The notes under the pieces are model-generated. The model made no database searches and was not told where the DNA came from. It saw only the letters and a program-made list of their open reading frames with translations. Both the position numbers and the translations under genes were made by a program. Source: Larsenimonas rhizosphaerae (GTDB taxonomy: Bacteria > Pseudomonadota > Gammaproteobacteria > Pseudomonadales > Halomonadaceae). Taken from it: 64,000 nt of DNA. The stretch lies in the NCBI RefSeq assembly GCF_023700005.1, contig NZ_JAMLJK010000001.1, positions 2,029,096 through 2,093,095 on the forward strand, in the 5' to 3' direction. Positions 31,321-42,416 of the stretch are shown here, piece by piece (the stretch's first letter is position 1; each line of letters opens with the position of its first letter).

Positions 31321-31576
31321 ACTGACGCTGACGAACAAGCGTGGCCTGCACGCCCGCGCAGCAACCCGCCTTGTTCAGTGCTGCCAGCCCTATCAGAGTT
31401 CCATTATCGTGTACCGTGGCCAGCACAGCGCCACGGCCAATAACGTGATGGCTCTCCTGATGCTGGCCGCCCCCTGTGGTACCCCGCTGACCATTGAAGT
31501 GGACGGCGATGATGAACAGGCGGCGCTCGACGCGATTGTGGCCCTGTTTGATGCCCGCTTTGACGAAGATGCCTGA
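31307..31576 (+). CDS. npr: Phosphocarrier protein NPr
   Basis: HPr-like carrier of the nitrogen PTS, passing phosphate from PtsP to PtsN. The 89-residue product has the active His15 in KRGLHARAATRLVQ and the conserved ATANNVMALLMLAA. Its start lies inside the rapZ end, suggesting coupled translation. Confidence 0.95.
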   Translation: MLRRELTLTNKRGLHARAATRLVQCCQPYQSSIIVYRGQHSATANNVMALLMLAAPCGTPLTIEVDGDDEQAALDAIVALFDARFDEDA

Positions 31577-31607
31577 ACATCTCGTCCATGAATGACAAGG
31601 ATCTGTC

Positions 31608-32963
31608 ATGAGCAATGACCCGGTCGATACTGAAGACCACATGGACAGGCTGCACCGTGCCATTGACCGTCAGGCGACGGACCAGATATGGCGCCTGCTG
31701 AACAACACCATGGTTCCGGCCGAAGTTGCACATGCGCTGGAATCCAGCCCGCCACGTGAGCGCGAGGAGCTCTGGACACAGGTGGGCCCGGAAACCCAGG
31801 GCGAGGTACTGCTGTATCTTAGCGAGGAAGTCCAAGACGAGTTTCTCGATAGGATGGACGCCGCCGAGCTGCTGACGGCGACGGAAAACCTGGACACTGA
31901 TGACCTTGCCGATCTACTGCAGCGCCTGCCCACGTCGTCCATCCAGCAGGTGCTGGATTCGATGGAGGCCCAGGAGCGTGAACGGGTAGAGACCGTCCTG
32001 TCCTATCCGGAGGACACGGCGGGCGGGTTGATGGATACCGATACCATCACCATACGTCCCAACATCACGCTTGACGTGGTACTGCGCTACATTCGTCGCC
32101 ACGAAGAACTCCCCCAGTCTACCGATGTGCTGTGGGTCGTAACCCGTCGTGACGAACTGATCGGACGCCTGTCCATCAACAAGCTGCTGGTATGCGACCC
32201 ATCCATGTCCGTGCGTGAAATCATGGATACGGACTTCATTCGACTGGATGCCCTGGCCTCACAAAATGACGTCGCCCAGCTCTTCGAGCGCCATGACCTG
32301 ATTTCAGCTCCGGTACTGAATGAACGTGGCCAGCTGGTCGGTCGAATTACCATCGACGACGTGGTCGATGTCATCCGAGACAGCGCCGAACACACCGTCA
32401 TGAGCATGGCCGGCCTTGACGAGGAAGACGATACCTTCGCGCCGGCCCTGCGCACCACGCGCCGGCGGGCCATATGGCTCGGCATCAATCTGCTGACGGC
32501 CTTTCTTGCCTCCTCGGTCATCGGCATGTTCGAGGGCACCATCCAGAAGATTACAGCACTGGCTGTTTTGATGCCGATCGTGGCCAGCATGGGTGGCATC
32601 GCCGGGTCTCAGACACTGACAGTCCTCATCCGCGGTATCGCACTGGGTCATGTAAAGACCAACAATGTACGCTGGCTGCTGGGACGCGAGATGATCGCCG
32701 GTATGCTCAACGGCGTGCTGTGGGCAGCGGTGGTGGCCGCGCTGGCCATTGTCTGGTTTGATGACTGGATGCTGGGAGGTGTTATTGCACTGGCCATCGT
32801 GATCAACCTGGTCGTGGCTTCCCTGACCGGCACTCTCCTGCCGGTGCTGCTCAAGCGCTTGTCGATTGACCCGGCGTTGTCTGGCAGTGTGATTCTGACC
32901 ACGGTCACCGATGTTGTCGGCTTTCTTTCCTTCCTTGGGCTTGCAAGCGTCATCTATCTATAG
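31608..32963 (+). CDS. mgtE: Magnesium transporter MgtE
   Basis: Mg2+-gated inner-membrane magnesium channel. The 451-residue protein follows the family order: cytosolic superhelical N domain (about 20-130), tandem CBS domains (about 135-260), a plug helix and five membrane helices in the C-terminal third (VLMPIVASMGGIAGSQTLTV, with the ion-path Pro/Gly motif). The stop codon is 2 nt from a very long hairpin. Confidence 0.96.
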   Translation: MSNDPVDTEDHMDRLHRAIDRQATDQIWRLLNNTMVPAEVAHALESSPPREREELWTQVGPETQGEVLLYLSEEVQDEFLDRMDAAELLTATENLDTDDLADLLQRLPTSSIQQVLDSMEAQERERVETVLSYPEDTAGGLMDTDTITIRPNITLDVVLRYIRRHEELPQSTDVLWVVTRRDELIGRLSINKLLVCDPSMSVREIMDTDFIRLDALASQNDVAQLFERHDLISAPVLNERGQLVGRITIDDVVDVIRDSAEHTVMSMAGLDEEDDTFAPALRTTRRRAIWLGINLLTAFLASSVIGMFEGTIQKITALAVLMPIVASMGGIAGSQTLTVLIRGIALGHVKTNNVRWLLGREMIAGMLNGVLWAAVVAALAIVWFDDWMLGGVIALAIVINLVVASLTGTLLPVLLKRLSIDPALSGSVILTTVTDVVGFLSFLGLASVIYL

Positions 32964-32964
32964 T

Positions 32965-33022
32965 CGTGCCTCCCACTGCAAGAGGGCCTGCGAATGCAGG
33001 CCCTCTTGCAGTGGGAGGCACG
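32965..33022. terminator. 27-bp perfect inverted repeat between convergent mgtE and pmbA
   Basis: Arms 32965-32991 and 32996-33022 are exact reverse complements, with the 4-nt loop GAAT. The hairpin begins right after the mgtE stop and ends 11 nt before the pmbA stop. It has no T-run on either side. It may end transcription or protect 3' ends in both directions. Confidence 0.7.
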
Positions 33023-33033
33023 TATCTCACCCT

Positions 33034-34371
33034 TCAGCCTGCGACGGTCATTCCATCGATCAGCCAACTGCCGGTATGAATGCTGCCACGGGTATCGACA
33101 TCATCTCCAAGAGCCGTCAGCGCACTGAACATGCCACGCAGGTTACCTGCAATGGTGAACTCCTCGATCGGGCCTGTAATCTGCCCGTTCTCGACCAGAA
33201 ACCCGGATGCCCCCCGAGAGTAATCACCGGTCACCGTATTGATGCCCTGCCCCATCAGTTCAGTCACGATTACGCCTTTATCGATGCCACTGATCAGTGA
33301 TGAATATTCAGTCAGCGGCGCATCGATGCGTACATTGCGAGCGCCGCCGGCATTGCCAGTCGTGACCAAATTCAGTCGGCGTGCACTGTAGGCAGACAGC
33401 ATGTAGCTTGCCAGGTGGCCATCCCTGATGAAATCATTATCCCGTGTAAACACACCATCGCCATCAAAGGCAGCGCTTGACGATTCACCCGGTAACTGCG
33501 GTCGCTCTCCAAGGCTGAACCAGTCCGGAAACAGGCGATCGCCGAGTGCATCACACAAAAAGGACGCCTCGCGATAGAGTGCCCCTCCGGCAATACTGTT
33601 CAAAAAATGCCCGACCAGACCGCTGGCAACCTCGGGAGCAAACACAACCGGGAAAGTACCGGACGGCGCGCGTTTGGCACCAAGCCGGCTCAGCACCCGT
33701 TCCGCTGCCCGATGGCCAATATCTTCCGGAGCGCGCAACAGAAACGGGTGCCGACTGGAGCTGAAATCGTAGTCACGCTGCATGCCATTGTCGTCACGTG
33801 CAATCAGCACGCAGGACAGGCTGTGCCGACTCCCTCGCTGCACCCCGAGAAACCCGTGACTGTTGGCATACAGGCTGACACCCTCGCCGGTGGCGAGGCT
33901 GGCCCCTTCCGAGTTGGAGATGCCTTCGACATCAAGCCCGGCCTGCTCGCAACGTGTCGCCATGTCGATGGCTTCCTCCACGCTCAATGCCCAGGGGTGG
34001 TGTACGTCCAGATTCGGCAGGGAGGTGGCCATCAGATCAGGGTCTGCCAGCCCGGCCATGGAGTCCTCGCCGGTAAAGCGAGCAATATCCACCGCCTTCT
34101 CAACCGTTTCTCTAATCGAGCGCTCGCTGGCATCGCTGGTAGAGGCATTCCCCTTGCGCTGCCCGACATAGACGGTAATGCCAAATCCCTGATCACGTGC
34201 CAGTTCCAGCGTATCCACCTGCCCCATGCGCACATTGATATCCGTGCCCTGGCTGATGGCGGCACTCAGTTCGCAGGCCGTGGCGCCACACTGTCTGGCG
34301 TGCGCCAGGGCAAGCTCCGCCTGGCGGGTAATTGCGTCCTGCTGCGCGGCGATATCGAATGCCTGACTCAT
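33034..34371 (-). CDS. pmbA: Metalloprotease-family protein PmbA (TldE)
   Basis: Partner of TldD in a heterodimeric protease that processes peptides such as microcin precursors and CcdA. I chose the start at 34371 (MSQAFDIAAQQD, 445 aa); the frame continues upstream but that part overlaps the opposite-strand darP. Family features: GFGITVYVGQRKGNAST and GNAGGARNVRI. It lacks the HExxxH metal site, as expected for TldE. It is encoded apart from tldD, with darP in between. Confidence 0.95.
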   Translation of the reverse strand: MSQAFDIAAQQDAITRQAELALAHARQCGATACELSAAISQGTDINVRMGQVDTLELARDQGFGITVYVGQRKGNASTSDASERSIRETVEKAVDIARFTGEDSMAGLADPDLMATSLPNLDVHHPWALSVEEAIDMATRCEQAGLDVEGISNSEGASLATGEGVSLYANSHGFLGVQRGSRHSLSCVLIARDDNGMQRDYDFSSSRHPFLLRAPEDIGHRAAERVLSRLGAKRAPSGTFPVVFAPEVASGLVGHFLNSIAGGALYREASFLCDALGDRLFPDWFSLGERPQLPGESSSAAFDGDGVFTRDNDFIRDGHLASYMLSAYSARRLNLVTTGNAGGARNVRIDAPLTEYSSLISGIDKGVIVTELMGQGINTVTGDYSRGASGFLVENGQITGPIEEFTIAGNLRGMFSALTALGDDVDTRGSIHTGSWLIDGMTVAG

Positions 34372-34382
34372 GAACGAACTCC

Positions 34383-34412
34383 TGATACCTGGTGCATATC
34401 GCCTGTTATACT
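34383..34412 (+). promoter_or_regulatory. Predicted promoter of darP
   Basis: TGATAC (34383-34388), 18-nt spacer, -10 TATACT (34407-34412), 28 nt before the darP start, in the short gap shared with pmbA. Confidence 0.35.
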
Positions 34413-34440
34413 GGCGGCACCCTGATTGACTGGATGCATC

Positions 34441-34947
34441 ATGTCGAGCAAATTTTCTCCCGATCACGACGAATATCAAAGCAAGACCCAACGCAAGCAT
34501 GCCATGGAGGCCATGCAGGCTCTGGGTCAGCGTATTCTTGACCTGCCCCGGGACCAGCAGCGGCTGGTTCCCCTGTCCGATGACATGCTGGCCGCCATTG
34601 AAGAAATGGACCGCATCTCGTCGCGCGAAGCACGACGGCGCCACATGCAGTACATCGGCAAGGTCATGCGCAACGAGGACCTGCCTGCCATCGAAGCCTG
34701 TTTCGCTGAATTCGACCGCCAGCGGCTGGCACGTGACCGGGGCTTTCACCGGCTGGAAGAATGGCGGGACCGGCTGATAGCAGAAGGCGCACCGGCCATT
34801 ACTGTCTTTATCGAGCAGCACCCGAACATTGATGTGCAGCAGTTGCGACAGCTGACCCGCAACGCGCAGCGCGAGAAGGAAGCCGGCCGATCAACGGCCA
34901 GTGCCCGTAAACTGTTTCGCCTGCTGCGCGATGCCGAACTGAACTGA
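34441..34947 (+). CDS. darP: Ribosome-associated assembly factor DarP (YjgA, DUF615)
   Basis: Late-stage 50S assembly factor. The start at 34441 (MSSKFSPDHDEYQSKTQRKH) gives 168 residues, close to E. coli YjgA. The conserved charged helical segments ISSREARRRHMQYIGKVMR and RQLTRNAQREKEAG are present. It is divergent from pmbA and convergent with tldD, with 11 nt between the stops of darP and tldD. Confidence 0.94.
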   Translation: MSSKFSPDHDEYQSKTQRKHAMEAMQALGQRILDLPRDQQRLVPLSDDMLAAIEEMDRISSREARRRHMQYIGKVMRNEDLPAIEACFAEFDRQRLARDRGFHRLEEWRDRLIAEGAPAITVFIEQHPNIDVQQLRQLTRNAQREKEAGRSTASARKLFRLLRDAELN

Positions 34948-34958
34948 TTGTCCCGAGC

Positions 34959-36407
34959 CTAACCGGCCTGGGTGCCGCCCACGGTGATCTCATCGAGCTT
35001 CAACGTGGGCTGGCCCACACCAACCGGCAGTGACTGCCCTTCCTTCCCGCAGACACCTACACCGGTATCCAGCGCCATGTCGTTGCCAATCATCGAGATG
35101 CGGCTCATGCTTTCCGGCCCGTTACCGATAAGCGTCGCCCCCTTGACGGGATAACTCACCTTGCCATCCTCGATCATGTAGGCTTCGCTGGCAGAAAAAA
35201 CGAACTTGCCCGACGTGATATCAACCTGACCACCGCCGAAACTGACGGCATAAAGACCATGCCTGACGCTTTTGATGATCTCTTCGGGATCATGCTGGCC
35301 GTCAAGCATATAGGTATTGGTCATGCGCGGCATCGGCAGGTGCGCGTAGGATTCACGCCGCCCATTACCGGTTGGAGCATGGCCCATCAGGCGAGCATTG
35401 AGCTTGTCCTGCATGTAGCCGGTGAGAATGCCATCTTCAATCAACGGGGTACATGCACCCGGCGTGCCTTCATCGTCCACCGAGAGTGAGCCACGCAAAT
35501 CACTCAGCGTGGCATCGTCGACGATGGTAACGCCACGGGCAGCCACCTGCTCTCCCATCCGACCGGCAAAGGCAGAACTGCCCTTGCGGTTGAAATCACC
35601 TTCCAGTCCGTGCCCTACCGCCTCGTGCAACAGCACGCCAGGCCAGCCACTGCCCAGCACCACTGGTAACTGCCCGGCAGGTGCATCACGGGCATCAAGA
35701 TTGACCAGCGCCTGACGAACCGCCTCACGTGCGTAACGTTCGGCCACGTTGTTCTGCACGAACCGGTCAAGCCCGTACCGGCCACCACCGCCGGCGCTGC
35801 CGCGCTCGCGGCGGCCATCACGGGTAGCGATCACTGAAACGTTGAAGCGAACCAGCGGGCGCAGATCGGCCGCCAGCGTGCCATCACTGGCACGAATCAT
35901 CACCACATCATATACCGCCGACAGGGACACACTGACCTGTCGAACAGCGCTGTCGAGACTTCGGGCAATGCGGTCTGCCTCACGCAGCAACGCCACCTTG
36001 ACCTCGGGAGCCATCCCGTCGAGCGGATTCCCACCGGCGTAGCGGGCAGGAGCCATCGTCCGGGCTTCTGCCTTCACCCCCAGGCTCTGCCCCTGACGAA
36101 CAATGCTGCTGGCCGTTCGCCCCGTATCCATGAAGGCATCGGTACTGATTTGATCTGAATAGGCAAACCCGGTCTTCTCACCGGCCTGGGCACGAATGCC
36201 CATCCCGCCGTCGATATTGAATCCGGCTTCCTTGACCTCCCCATCCTCCAGAGACCAGGACTCACGCCAGCTTCGCTGCAGATAAACATCGGCAAAATCG
36301 ACCCCGGGCCCCATGGCATGGGAAAGCCCGGTATCCAGCGCCTCCAGTGACAGGCCGTACGGGTCAAGCAACAGTGCGGTAGCCTGTGAAAACGTATCGT
36401 GGTTCAT
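34959..36407 (-). CDS. tldD: Metalloprotease TldD
   Basis: Catalytic, zinc-binding half of the TldD/TldE protease. The 482-residue protein has the HExxxH motif HEAVGH at 261-266 and the C-terminal metal Cys region ([11 protein letters not shown]). The start overlaps the yhdP stop by ATGA. It ends the mreBCD-maf-rng-yhdP-tldD run. Confidence 0.97.
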   Translation of the reverse strand: MNHDTFSQATALLLDPYGLSLEALDTGLSHAMGPGVDFADVYLQRSWRESWSLEDGEVKEAGFNIDGGMGIRAQAGEKTGFAYSDQISTDAFMDTGRTASSIVRQGQSLGVKAEARTMAPARYAGGNPLDGMAPEVKVALLREADRIARSLDSAVRQVSVSLSAVYDVVMIRASDGTLAADLRPLVRFNVSVIATRDGRRERGSAGGGGRYGLDRFVQNNVAERYAREAVRQALVNLDARDAPAGQLPVVLGSGWPGVLLHEAVGHGLEGDFNRKGSSAFAGRMGEQVAARGVTIVDDATLSDLRGSLSVDDEGTPGACTPLIEDGILTGYMQDKLNARLMGHAPTGNGRRESYAHLPMPRMTNTYMLDGQHDPEEIIKSVRHGLYAVSFGGGQVDITSGKFVFSASEAYMIEDGKVSYPVKGATLIGNGPESMSRISMIGNDMALDTGVGVCGKEGQSLPVGVGQPTLKLDEITVGGTQAG

Positions 36408-39400
36408 TGAGCATTTTCCAGCCGCAGGTGCGGAGCGCCCCAGGGGCCCTTCACACGGTAGTGAATTTGAGAGACGTCATTAAGCCACCCCTCGAAAATT
36501 TCGTGGAACAACCATAACACGCCACCGACCTGCGGCGCGCCTACAGCCAGTGCCGCCAGTGGCAGGTTCTGGGAAACAGGCACCGTCACGCTTAATCGGG
36601 CATCCAGCATCTGCTGAATGAAGTCCACCTGCCCGTCAATGGCAAACGGGGTTGAGGTACCGTCGATCCTGACCGGGCCATCCGTGACAAGGCGCCCTTC
36701 ATAAAGACTTGCGGCCCCCTTGATACTCTTGAAGGCCACCCCTTCCTGAGTCAGATCGGAAAAATTGAACATCAGTCGCCGTACCAGATTATCCAGATTG
36801 ACAGCGCCGACCAGCTTCGCCAGATTCGAATCCACAAACAGCAGCCGACCACTGCCGGTCGAGAAATCAAGATGACCATTGATGCGCTCGAGCGCCACCT
36901 GCCACGGGGCACCAGGCCAGGCCAGACGCAGCGCCGAGTCGGCCGACTGGGTGTGAACACTCGGCTTGGGCGTAACAAGTGCCACGGTATCGGCCAGATC
37001 ACCACTCTTGAGATGACCATTGAGCCGCGTGAGGCTACGCTCACCAGCCTTTTCCCAGATCAGCTCCCCCTTGAACCGGCTGCCCGGCACCGAAAGCGTC
37101 AGGGGTGACAACTGCAGAGAACGCGCACTCGACTGCCAGGTGCTGTTCAGCGGCCCAAGCTGGTGACCTTCATAATTGATGCGATCGATGGAGATCTGGC
37201 CCGGCGGCAGGCTGCCCATTCCGGACGGAAAAGGGTTAACGTCAAAGGGCATCTGCACCCGTTCACCGGCTGCCAGCAGCGGATATACCACATCGGCGGG
37301 CCGCGTGGCCGTTTCCGTCATGGAGGTATCGTTGATTCGTATCAGACGGGACAGATCCAGCCGATCAAGATGAACATCGATGGGCGTGGGAAGGGCCTGA
37401 GGGGCCCATCGCAGAAGGCCAGAGGCCAGCGCGGAACGCAAGCGAACCTGCCACTGACCGTCATGGGGTTCCGCATACAATGTCAGCGGCCCCTGACAGT
37501 GGCCGGCAATATCCAGACAGCCCGCATTGAGTCCCACACGCGCCAGCAACTGATTGATCGGCCGCACACTGCTGCCAAAGGCGTCTTCTCCCGCCTGGGC
37601 AGAAGCGGCTGCACGGGGTGTCAGGGAAAGCTCCGCCAGCGGATCAATCCATTCCCGCGGCGCCAGCCGGTCGGTATCCCAATGCACGTACCAGTGATCG
37701 CTGTCAGGCCAGTCCGGAGTGTTCGGCCAGCGCTGAAGCCAGATCTGACCCTGCGCATCACTGTGGCGCCACCGGGCACGCACCCGATCTTCAAAGGTCA
37801 GCTCACCGGTTCCCTGCCCAAAGTTCATTTCAAGTGATAACGGTGCCGAGCGATCCACGAGCTTGGCGAAAGGCTCCGGCAGATTGACGGCCAACCCCTT
37901 CATGGGCGACTCAAGGGTCAGCACCGGCCCGGAATCCTTCAGATGCAGTGCCGCATGATAGTCAAATGCCCCATGAATGCTGTTGGTCAACCCATCGATA
38001 CCCAGCCAGCCTGTGACTCCCTGAGCATGTGCCCGACCATCAAAGGTCACCAGATTTCTGGCCAGATCGACGCGCGTTCTGACAACGTCCTCGAAGACGC
38101 GACCGGTAAAGTCGCCAGTCAGGTCATCCGTATTCCCATGATGGCGATAATCGAACGTACCGGCGATGTCGGTCGTGGTGATATCGGCCGGCAAAAACAG
38201 AGCGCGCCCCTTGTCGATTCGACCACTGGCACGAATATCGGCCTGGCCCTTCTCGGTCATGGGCACGCGAACATTGACCATGCCTGTCAGTGGCCCACTG
38301 ACACGCCATTGCGCCAGGCTCTGGGACAGTGAGGCATCCAGCGGGGCCTGTTGAAGGAAGGCCAGCGCACGGGAAGCATTGCCACTGACCGGCGCCGAGG
38401 CCTCCAGCACGTCGTTTTGATAGCTGACCCGCCCCTCATGGGTCACCATGCCATTCTGGCTGGCATGATCAATACGTGCGTCGAACGTGTCGTCCCGCAG
38501 GGAAACATGACCATCGATATCGGTCAGCGCCGGCCAGCCGTCGACATAGCGCATGGCCCCCTCCTTAACGTCCATGTCCAGCCGCACCCGATCCTTGTCA
38601 GGGCCTGGGCCATTGAACACCAGATTCAGGGCCAGCGAGCCGTCGGGAATATGGCCCGAGATAATATTGGTACCAAGCCAGGTACTGATTTCAGGGCTTA
38701 ATGCGTTGAGCGGCAACCACTCCTTCGGCCTTTTGGCATTGACATTCTTCATTGATAGCCGCACGGCCATCGTCTCGTCCCCGTCGACCGGCAGAGCGAT
38801 GCGAAGGCTACCGGTAGCGCTGGCACCGCGGCGCGTGGCGTCCAGCGTAGAGCTTCCAAATACCCAGCCTGACGCATCATGCGTCCAGTAAAAGCCGCCG
38901 GTAACGCTGTCCAGATCCCAGGGGGTTGCCAGCACGCGGGGCATTTTCAGAACGGCATCGCGCCCCGTTGCCTTGATCACGCCTTCACGCGAGGTACCGT
39001 CGACCCAGATATCCAGCGGCCCACCGGCAGGGGCATGCTCCCAGGGCGATGTTTCAATACCCTTGCCGGCCAGCTGAAGCGTCCAGCCATCCTTCCAGCC
39101 CAGAGCTGCACCTGTCACCTCTCCACGAGGCGACATGGCAGTCAACGCCTTCGTCACCATGGTGGGCAACGGCAAGGCCGGCCACCACGCCTGAAGTGGG
39201 CCCAGAGCCAGCGCGGGAACATGCAGCGTGAAGGCATCCAGTGTGGACGAGGCGGTCAGGCTCAATCGCTCGGGAAGCACCGACGCATTCTGTCCCGGCG
39301 CCAGAGCCGACAGGTTATTCACCAGCCCGACCCAGCCATCCTCACGTCGCTCAAGCCAAAAGCGGGCACCAATCCCCTTGATGACATGCACATCCCCAGA

Positions 39401-40270
39401 CGCCAGATCCAGTTCGGGTACCGAAAGCCGGCCCGATACATCGGTCAACTGACCCTGTTGCCACCTGGCATGTACCGTCGCCTGCCCCTCGTCAGCCGCA
39501 GGTGTCACAGCCCCGGGCGGCGCGACTACGCTCCAGAGGGAAAGCGCCTGATGTGCAGCCACATCCAGCTGCAGGCGCGCATCAAGGGATGAACCGGTCT
39601 GGGGCAGTACGGCAACTATCTGCAACCCGCGAGCATGCCCCTGACCTACATGCCCCCAGGCTTCCAGTTGATAGTCATCGCCATTATCAAACAGCGCTAC
39701 CCGGGGCAGGCTAATGCGCAGGGTGTCTTGCTGGCCGTGAAGTACAGCCTCGGCATCAGAGATATGAAATCGCTGGCGAGACAACAGCGCCGCCCAGGCA
39801 TCGAGCCGTTCAAGCGTCATGCCCTGGCGTGAAGAAGAGGAAGAAGACTGATCCCAGGGCCACTGACCCTGGCCATTCTGGTAGAAATGCACGACCGGAC
39901 GGCTGATATCGAGCCGGCTCATGACAAGGGCGCCGGCACGCAACGATGCCAGCCCGTCAATGCGGGCCGAAAAGCTGTCGATACTGAGCATCGGCCGTGG
40001 CGCGCTGCCGGCGGTGCCCTTTCTTTCAGGCATATCAAGGCGGAGGTGATCAAACTTCAGGCGCGGATCAAACCCGACAAAACGCAGCGACACATCGCTG
40101 GCCGCCAATCCGGCGTCATCAGGAATTCCCATCATGTTGAGGACCATCGGTTGCACGGACGGCAATGACAGCACCCCCATGCGCAGGGCGCTCAATGCGA
40201 TGGCCACCACCACCAGAAGTGCTGCCCCGGTCATGACTGCCAGGCGAAGCAATGCACGCACAAGTCTCAT
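36404..40270 (-). CDS. yhdP: AsmA-like phospholipid transport protein YhdP
   Basis: Very large envelope protein (1288 aa) of the AsmA/repeating-beta-groove class, thought to form a hydrophobic bridge for phospholipid movement to the outer membrane, partly redundant with TamB and YdbH. An N-terminal transmembrane helix (about 10-32) is followed by a long beta-rich periplasmic region and a C-terminal DUF3971/AsmA-like part ([29 protein letters not shown]). Length is close to E. coli YhdP. Confidence 0.93.
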   Translation of the reverse strand: MRLVRALLRLAVMTGAALLVVVAIALSALRMGVLSLPSVQPMVLNMMGIPDDAGLAASDVSLRFVGFDPRLKFDHLRLDMPERKGTAGSAPRPMLSIDSFSARIDGLASLRAGALVMSRLDISRPVVHFYQNGQGQWPWDQSSSSSSRQGMTLERLDAWAALLSRQRFHISDAEAVLHGQQDTLRISLPRVALFDNGDDYQLEAWGHVGQGHARGLQIVAVLPQTGSSLDARLQLDVAAHQALSLWSVVAPPGAVTPAADEGQATVHARWQQGQLTDVSGRLSVPELDLASGDVHVIKGIGARFWLERREDGWVGLVNNLSALAPGQNASVLPERLSLTASSTLDAFTLHVPALALGPLQAWWPALPLPTMVTKALTAMSPRGEVTGAALGWKDGWTLQLAGKGIETSPWEHAPAGGPLDIWVDGTSREGVIKATGRDAVLKMPRVLATPWDLDSVTGGFYWTHDASGWVFGSSTLDATRRGASATGSLRIALPVDGDETMAVRLSMKNVNAKRPKEWLPLNALSPEISTWLGTNIISGHIPDGSLALNLVFNGPGPDKDRVRLDMDVKEGAMRYVDGWPALTDIDGHVSLRDDTFDARIDHASQNGMVTHEGRVSYQNDVLEASAPVSGNASRALAFLQQAPLDASLSQSLAQWRVSGPLTGMVNVRVPMTEKGQADIRASGRIDKGRALFLPADITTTDIAGTFDYRHHGNTDDLTGDFTGRVFEDVVRTRVDLARNLVTFDGRAHAQGVTGWLGIDGLTNSIHGAFDYHAALHLKDSGPVLTLESPMKGLAVNLPEPFAKLVDRSAPLSLEMNFGQGTGELTFEDRVRARWRHSDAQGQIWLQRWPNTPDWPDSDHWYVHWDTDRLAPREWIDPLAELSLTPRAAASAQAGEDAFGSSVRPINQLLARVGLNAGCLDIAGHCQGPLTLYAEPHDGQWQVRLRSALASGLLRWAPQALPTPIDVHLDRLDLSRLIRINDTSMTETATRPADVVYPLLAAGERVQMPFDVNPFPSGMGSLPPGQISIDRINYEGHQLGPLNSTWQSSARSLQLSPLTLSVPGSRFKGELIWEKAGERSLTRLNGHLKSGDLADTVALVTPKPSVHTQSADSALRLAWPGAPWQVALERINGHLDFSTGSGRLLFVDSNLAKLVGAVNLDNLVRRLMFNFSDLTQEGVAFKSIKGAASLYEGRLVTDGPVRIDGTSTPFAIDGQVDFIQQMLDARLSVTVPVSQNLPLAALAVGAPQVGGVLWLFHEIFEGWLNDVSQIHYRVKGPWGAPHLRLENAQ

Positions 40271-40274
40271 CCCT

Positions 40275-41750
40275 TTACATCAGTACGATGTCGTACTGCT
40301 CCTGGGTGTAATGGTGCTCCACCTGAAACCGTATCGGCTTGCCTATAAAGGACTCAAGGTCAGCAACGGCCGTCGATTCCTCATCCAGTAAACGGTCCAC
40401 TACATTCTGTGCTGCCAGCACCATATAGGTATCCGGCCCGTAGGCCCGCTCTTCCCGCAGGATTTCACGGAAGATTTCATAGCATACCGTTTCCGCCGTT
40501 TTCAGAGTGCCTCGGTTATGGCACACGGGGCAGGACTCGCACAGCACCTGCTCGAGGCTTTCCCGGGTACGCTTGCGCGTCAGCTGAACCAGTCCAAGCT
40601 CGGTTACGCCGGTCAGCTTGGTCTTGGCACGGTCACGCTCCATCGCCCGTTCAAGCACGCGCATGACCTGGCGGCGATGCTCGGCGTCTTCCATGTCGAT
40701 GAAATCGATGATGATAATGCCACCGAGGTTGCGCAACCGAAGTTGGCGAGCAATGGCGGTGGCTGCTTCAAGGTTGGTCTTGAAAATGGTTTCTTCAAGA
40801 TTGCGATGACCGACAAAGGCACCGGTATTGATATCAATGGTGGTCATGGCTTCGGTCTGATCCACCACCAGATAGCCACCGGATTTCAGTTGAACCTTGC
40901 GCTCAAGCGCTCGCTGAAGCTCATCTTCGACAGAGAACAGATCGAAGATGGGGCGCTCGCCCGGATAATATTCGACCTTGTCGAGCATGTCGGGCATGAA
41001 CTCCCGGGCAAACTCCATCAACCGGGCATGATTTTCCCGCGAATCGATACGTACCCGCTCGATATCATCACGCATCACATCACGTAAAATGCGCATGAAA
41101 AGCGGCAGGTCACCATAGATCAGACTGACGGCAGGCGACGCCGGGCGCGCACGCCGTGCATCAATCTTGTTCCAGAGCCGGTGAAGGAACCGGATATCGT
41201 TGCAAAGCTCGTCGCTGGAGGCGCCTTCAGCGGCAGTACGAATGATGAACCCGGGGGGATGGCTGCCCTCATGGCTTGTCTGCGCCTGCTCCTGCTCGAC
41301 AATGGCCCTGAGCCGCTCCCGCTCTTCGGCATCCTCGATACGCTGAGACACGCCAATGTGTGCCGAGTCCGGCATATACACCAGATAACGCGATGGCACC
41401 GACAGATGCGTGGTCAGTCGTGCGCCCTTGGTGCCGATCGGATCCTTGGTGACCTGGACCACCAGAGACCGCCCTTCCTGAAGCAGTTGATTGATGGATA
41501 GCTGTTCACTGGCGGGCGTATTGGCCGGCATGACTTCATGGGCATGAATGAAGGCGGCCCGCTCAAGCCCGATATCAATAAAGGCGGCCTGCATGCCCGG
41601 CAGCACACGCACCACCTTGCCCTTGTAGATATTGCCGACAATTCCGAGGCGACGGCTGCGCTCGACAAAGGCTTCCTGAAGGACGCCGTTTTCGACTACA
41701 GCCACCCGGGTCTCCATCGGGGTCAGATTGATCAGCACCTCGCCACTCAT
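40275..41750 (-). CDS. rng: Ribonuclease G
   Basis: Endoribonuclease of the RNase E/G family that matures 16S rRNA 5' ends. The start at 41750 (MSGEVLINLTPMETRVAVV) matches the family; a frame start at 41798 adds 16 unrelated residues. The 491-residue protein has an S1 domain (about 35-130), catalytic Asp residues in TTIDINTGAF and IIIDFIDMED, and the zinc-link cysteines CPVC. Confidence 0.96.
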   Translation of the reverse strand: MSGEVLINLTPMETRVAVVENGVLQEAFVERSRRLGIVGNIYKGKVVRVLPGMQAAFIDIGLERAAFIHAHEVMPANTPASEQLSINQLLQEGRSLVVQVTKDPIGTKGARLTTHLSVPSRYLVYMPDSAHIGVSQRIEDAEERERLRAIVEQEQAQTSHEGSHPPGFIIRTAAEGASSDELCNDIRFLHRLWNKIDARRARPASPAVSLIYGDLPLFMRILRDVMRDDIERVRIDSRENHARLMEFAREFMPDMLDKVEYYPGERPIFDLFSVEDELQRALERKVQLKSGGYLVVDQTEAMTTIDINTGAFVGHRNLEETIFKTNLEAATAIARQLRLRNLGGIIIIDFIDMEDAEHRRQVMRVLERAMERDRAKTKLTGVTELGLVQLTRKRTRESLEQVLCESCPVCHNRGTLKTAETVCYEIFREILREERAYGPDTYMVLAAQNVVDRLLDEESTAVADLESFIGKPIRFQVEHHYTQEQYDIVLM

Positions 41751-41801
41751 GCAGCCATCTCCTGTTCGTTGGACCGGCCTTCCCGGCGAACCAGCCACGG
41801 G

Positions 41802-42407
41802 TCAGCGATCGGCATCCGTTGCCGCTGCCTGCCACGCGTTAATTCCCTGCCGAGCCAGCAGAGCAGCACTTTCCGCCAGCGGCAGACCTACCACTGCTGA
41901 ATAGCTGCCCTCCAGCCGGGTCACGAACACCGCGCCCAACCCCTGAACAGCGTACCCTCCCGCCTTGTCCTGCGGCTCGCCGGTTTCCCAGTAGGCAGCA
42001 GGCTCATCAGGGGTCAGGGTACGAAACTGTACCTCGGTCACCACGGTATCGGTCAGCACCCCGGCCGGGCCGATGACGCAGACACCGGTCATCACCTGAT
42101 GCCGCCGGCCCGAAAGCCGCTGCATGGTGGCAATGAAATCATCACGATCAGCGGGCTTGCCCAGAATGGTGTTATCCACCACTACCACGGTATCCGATCC
42201 GAGCACGACACGCTCGGGATGGCCGGCATGCCCAGCGCGGGCCTTTTCCTCGGCCAGCCGAGCAACCAGCGCCAAAGGCGCCTCGTCAGGCCGAGGTGTT
42301 TCATCAATATCAACACCCTGGCCTTCCGCCATGATGCCGATGGAGGCAAGCAGTTCACGCCGGCGCGGCGACGCCGATGCCAGCCATAGTCGGGTAGAGG
42401 TTGTCAC
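41802..42407 (-). CDS. maf: Maf-family nucleotide pyrophosphatase
   Basis: House-cleaning pyrophosphatase (201 aa); YhdE-type members act on dTTP, UTP and modified pyrimidine nucleotides. Motifs: LASASPRRRELL at the start, VLGSDTVVVVD and the YAVQGLGAVFV region. It lies between mreD and rng, the E. coli yhdE position. Confidence 0.96.
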   Translation of the reverse strand: MTTSTRLWLASASPRRRELLASIGIMAEGQGVDIDETPRPDEAPLALVARLAEEKARAGHAGHPERVVLGSDTVVVVDNTILGKPADRDDFIATMQRLSGRRHQVMTGVCVIGPAGVLTDTVVTEVQFRTLTPDEPAAYWETGEPQDKAGGYAVQGLGAVFVTRLEGSYSAVVGLPLAESAALLARQGINAWQAAATDADR

Positions 42408-42416
42408 ACCGCGTCC

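Noticed and set aside
33034-34821. 595-codon version of pmbA
   Set aside because: The upstream 150 codons overlap the opposite-strand darP gene; the conserved protein starts at 34371.
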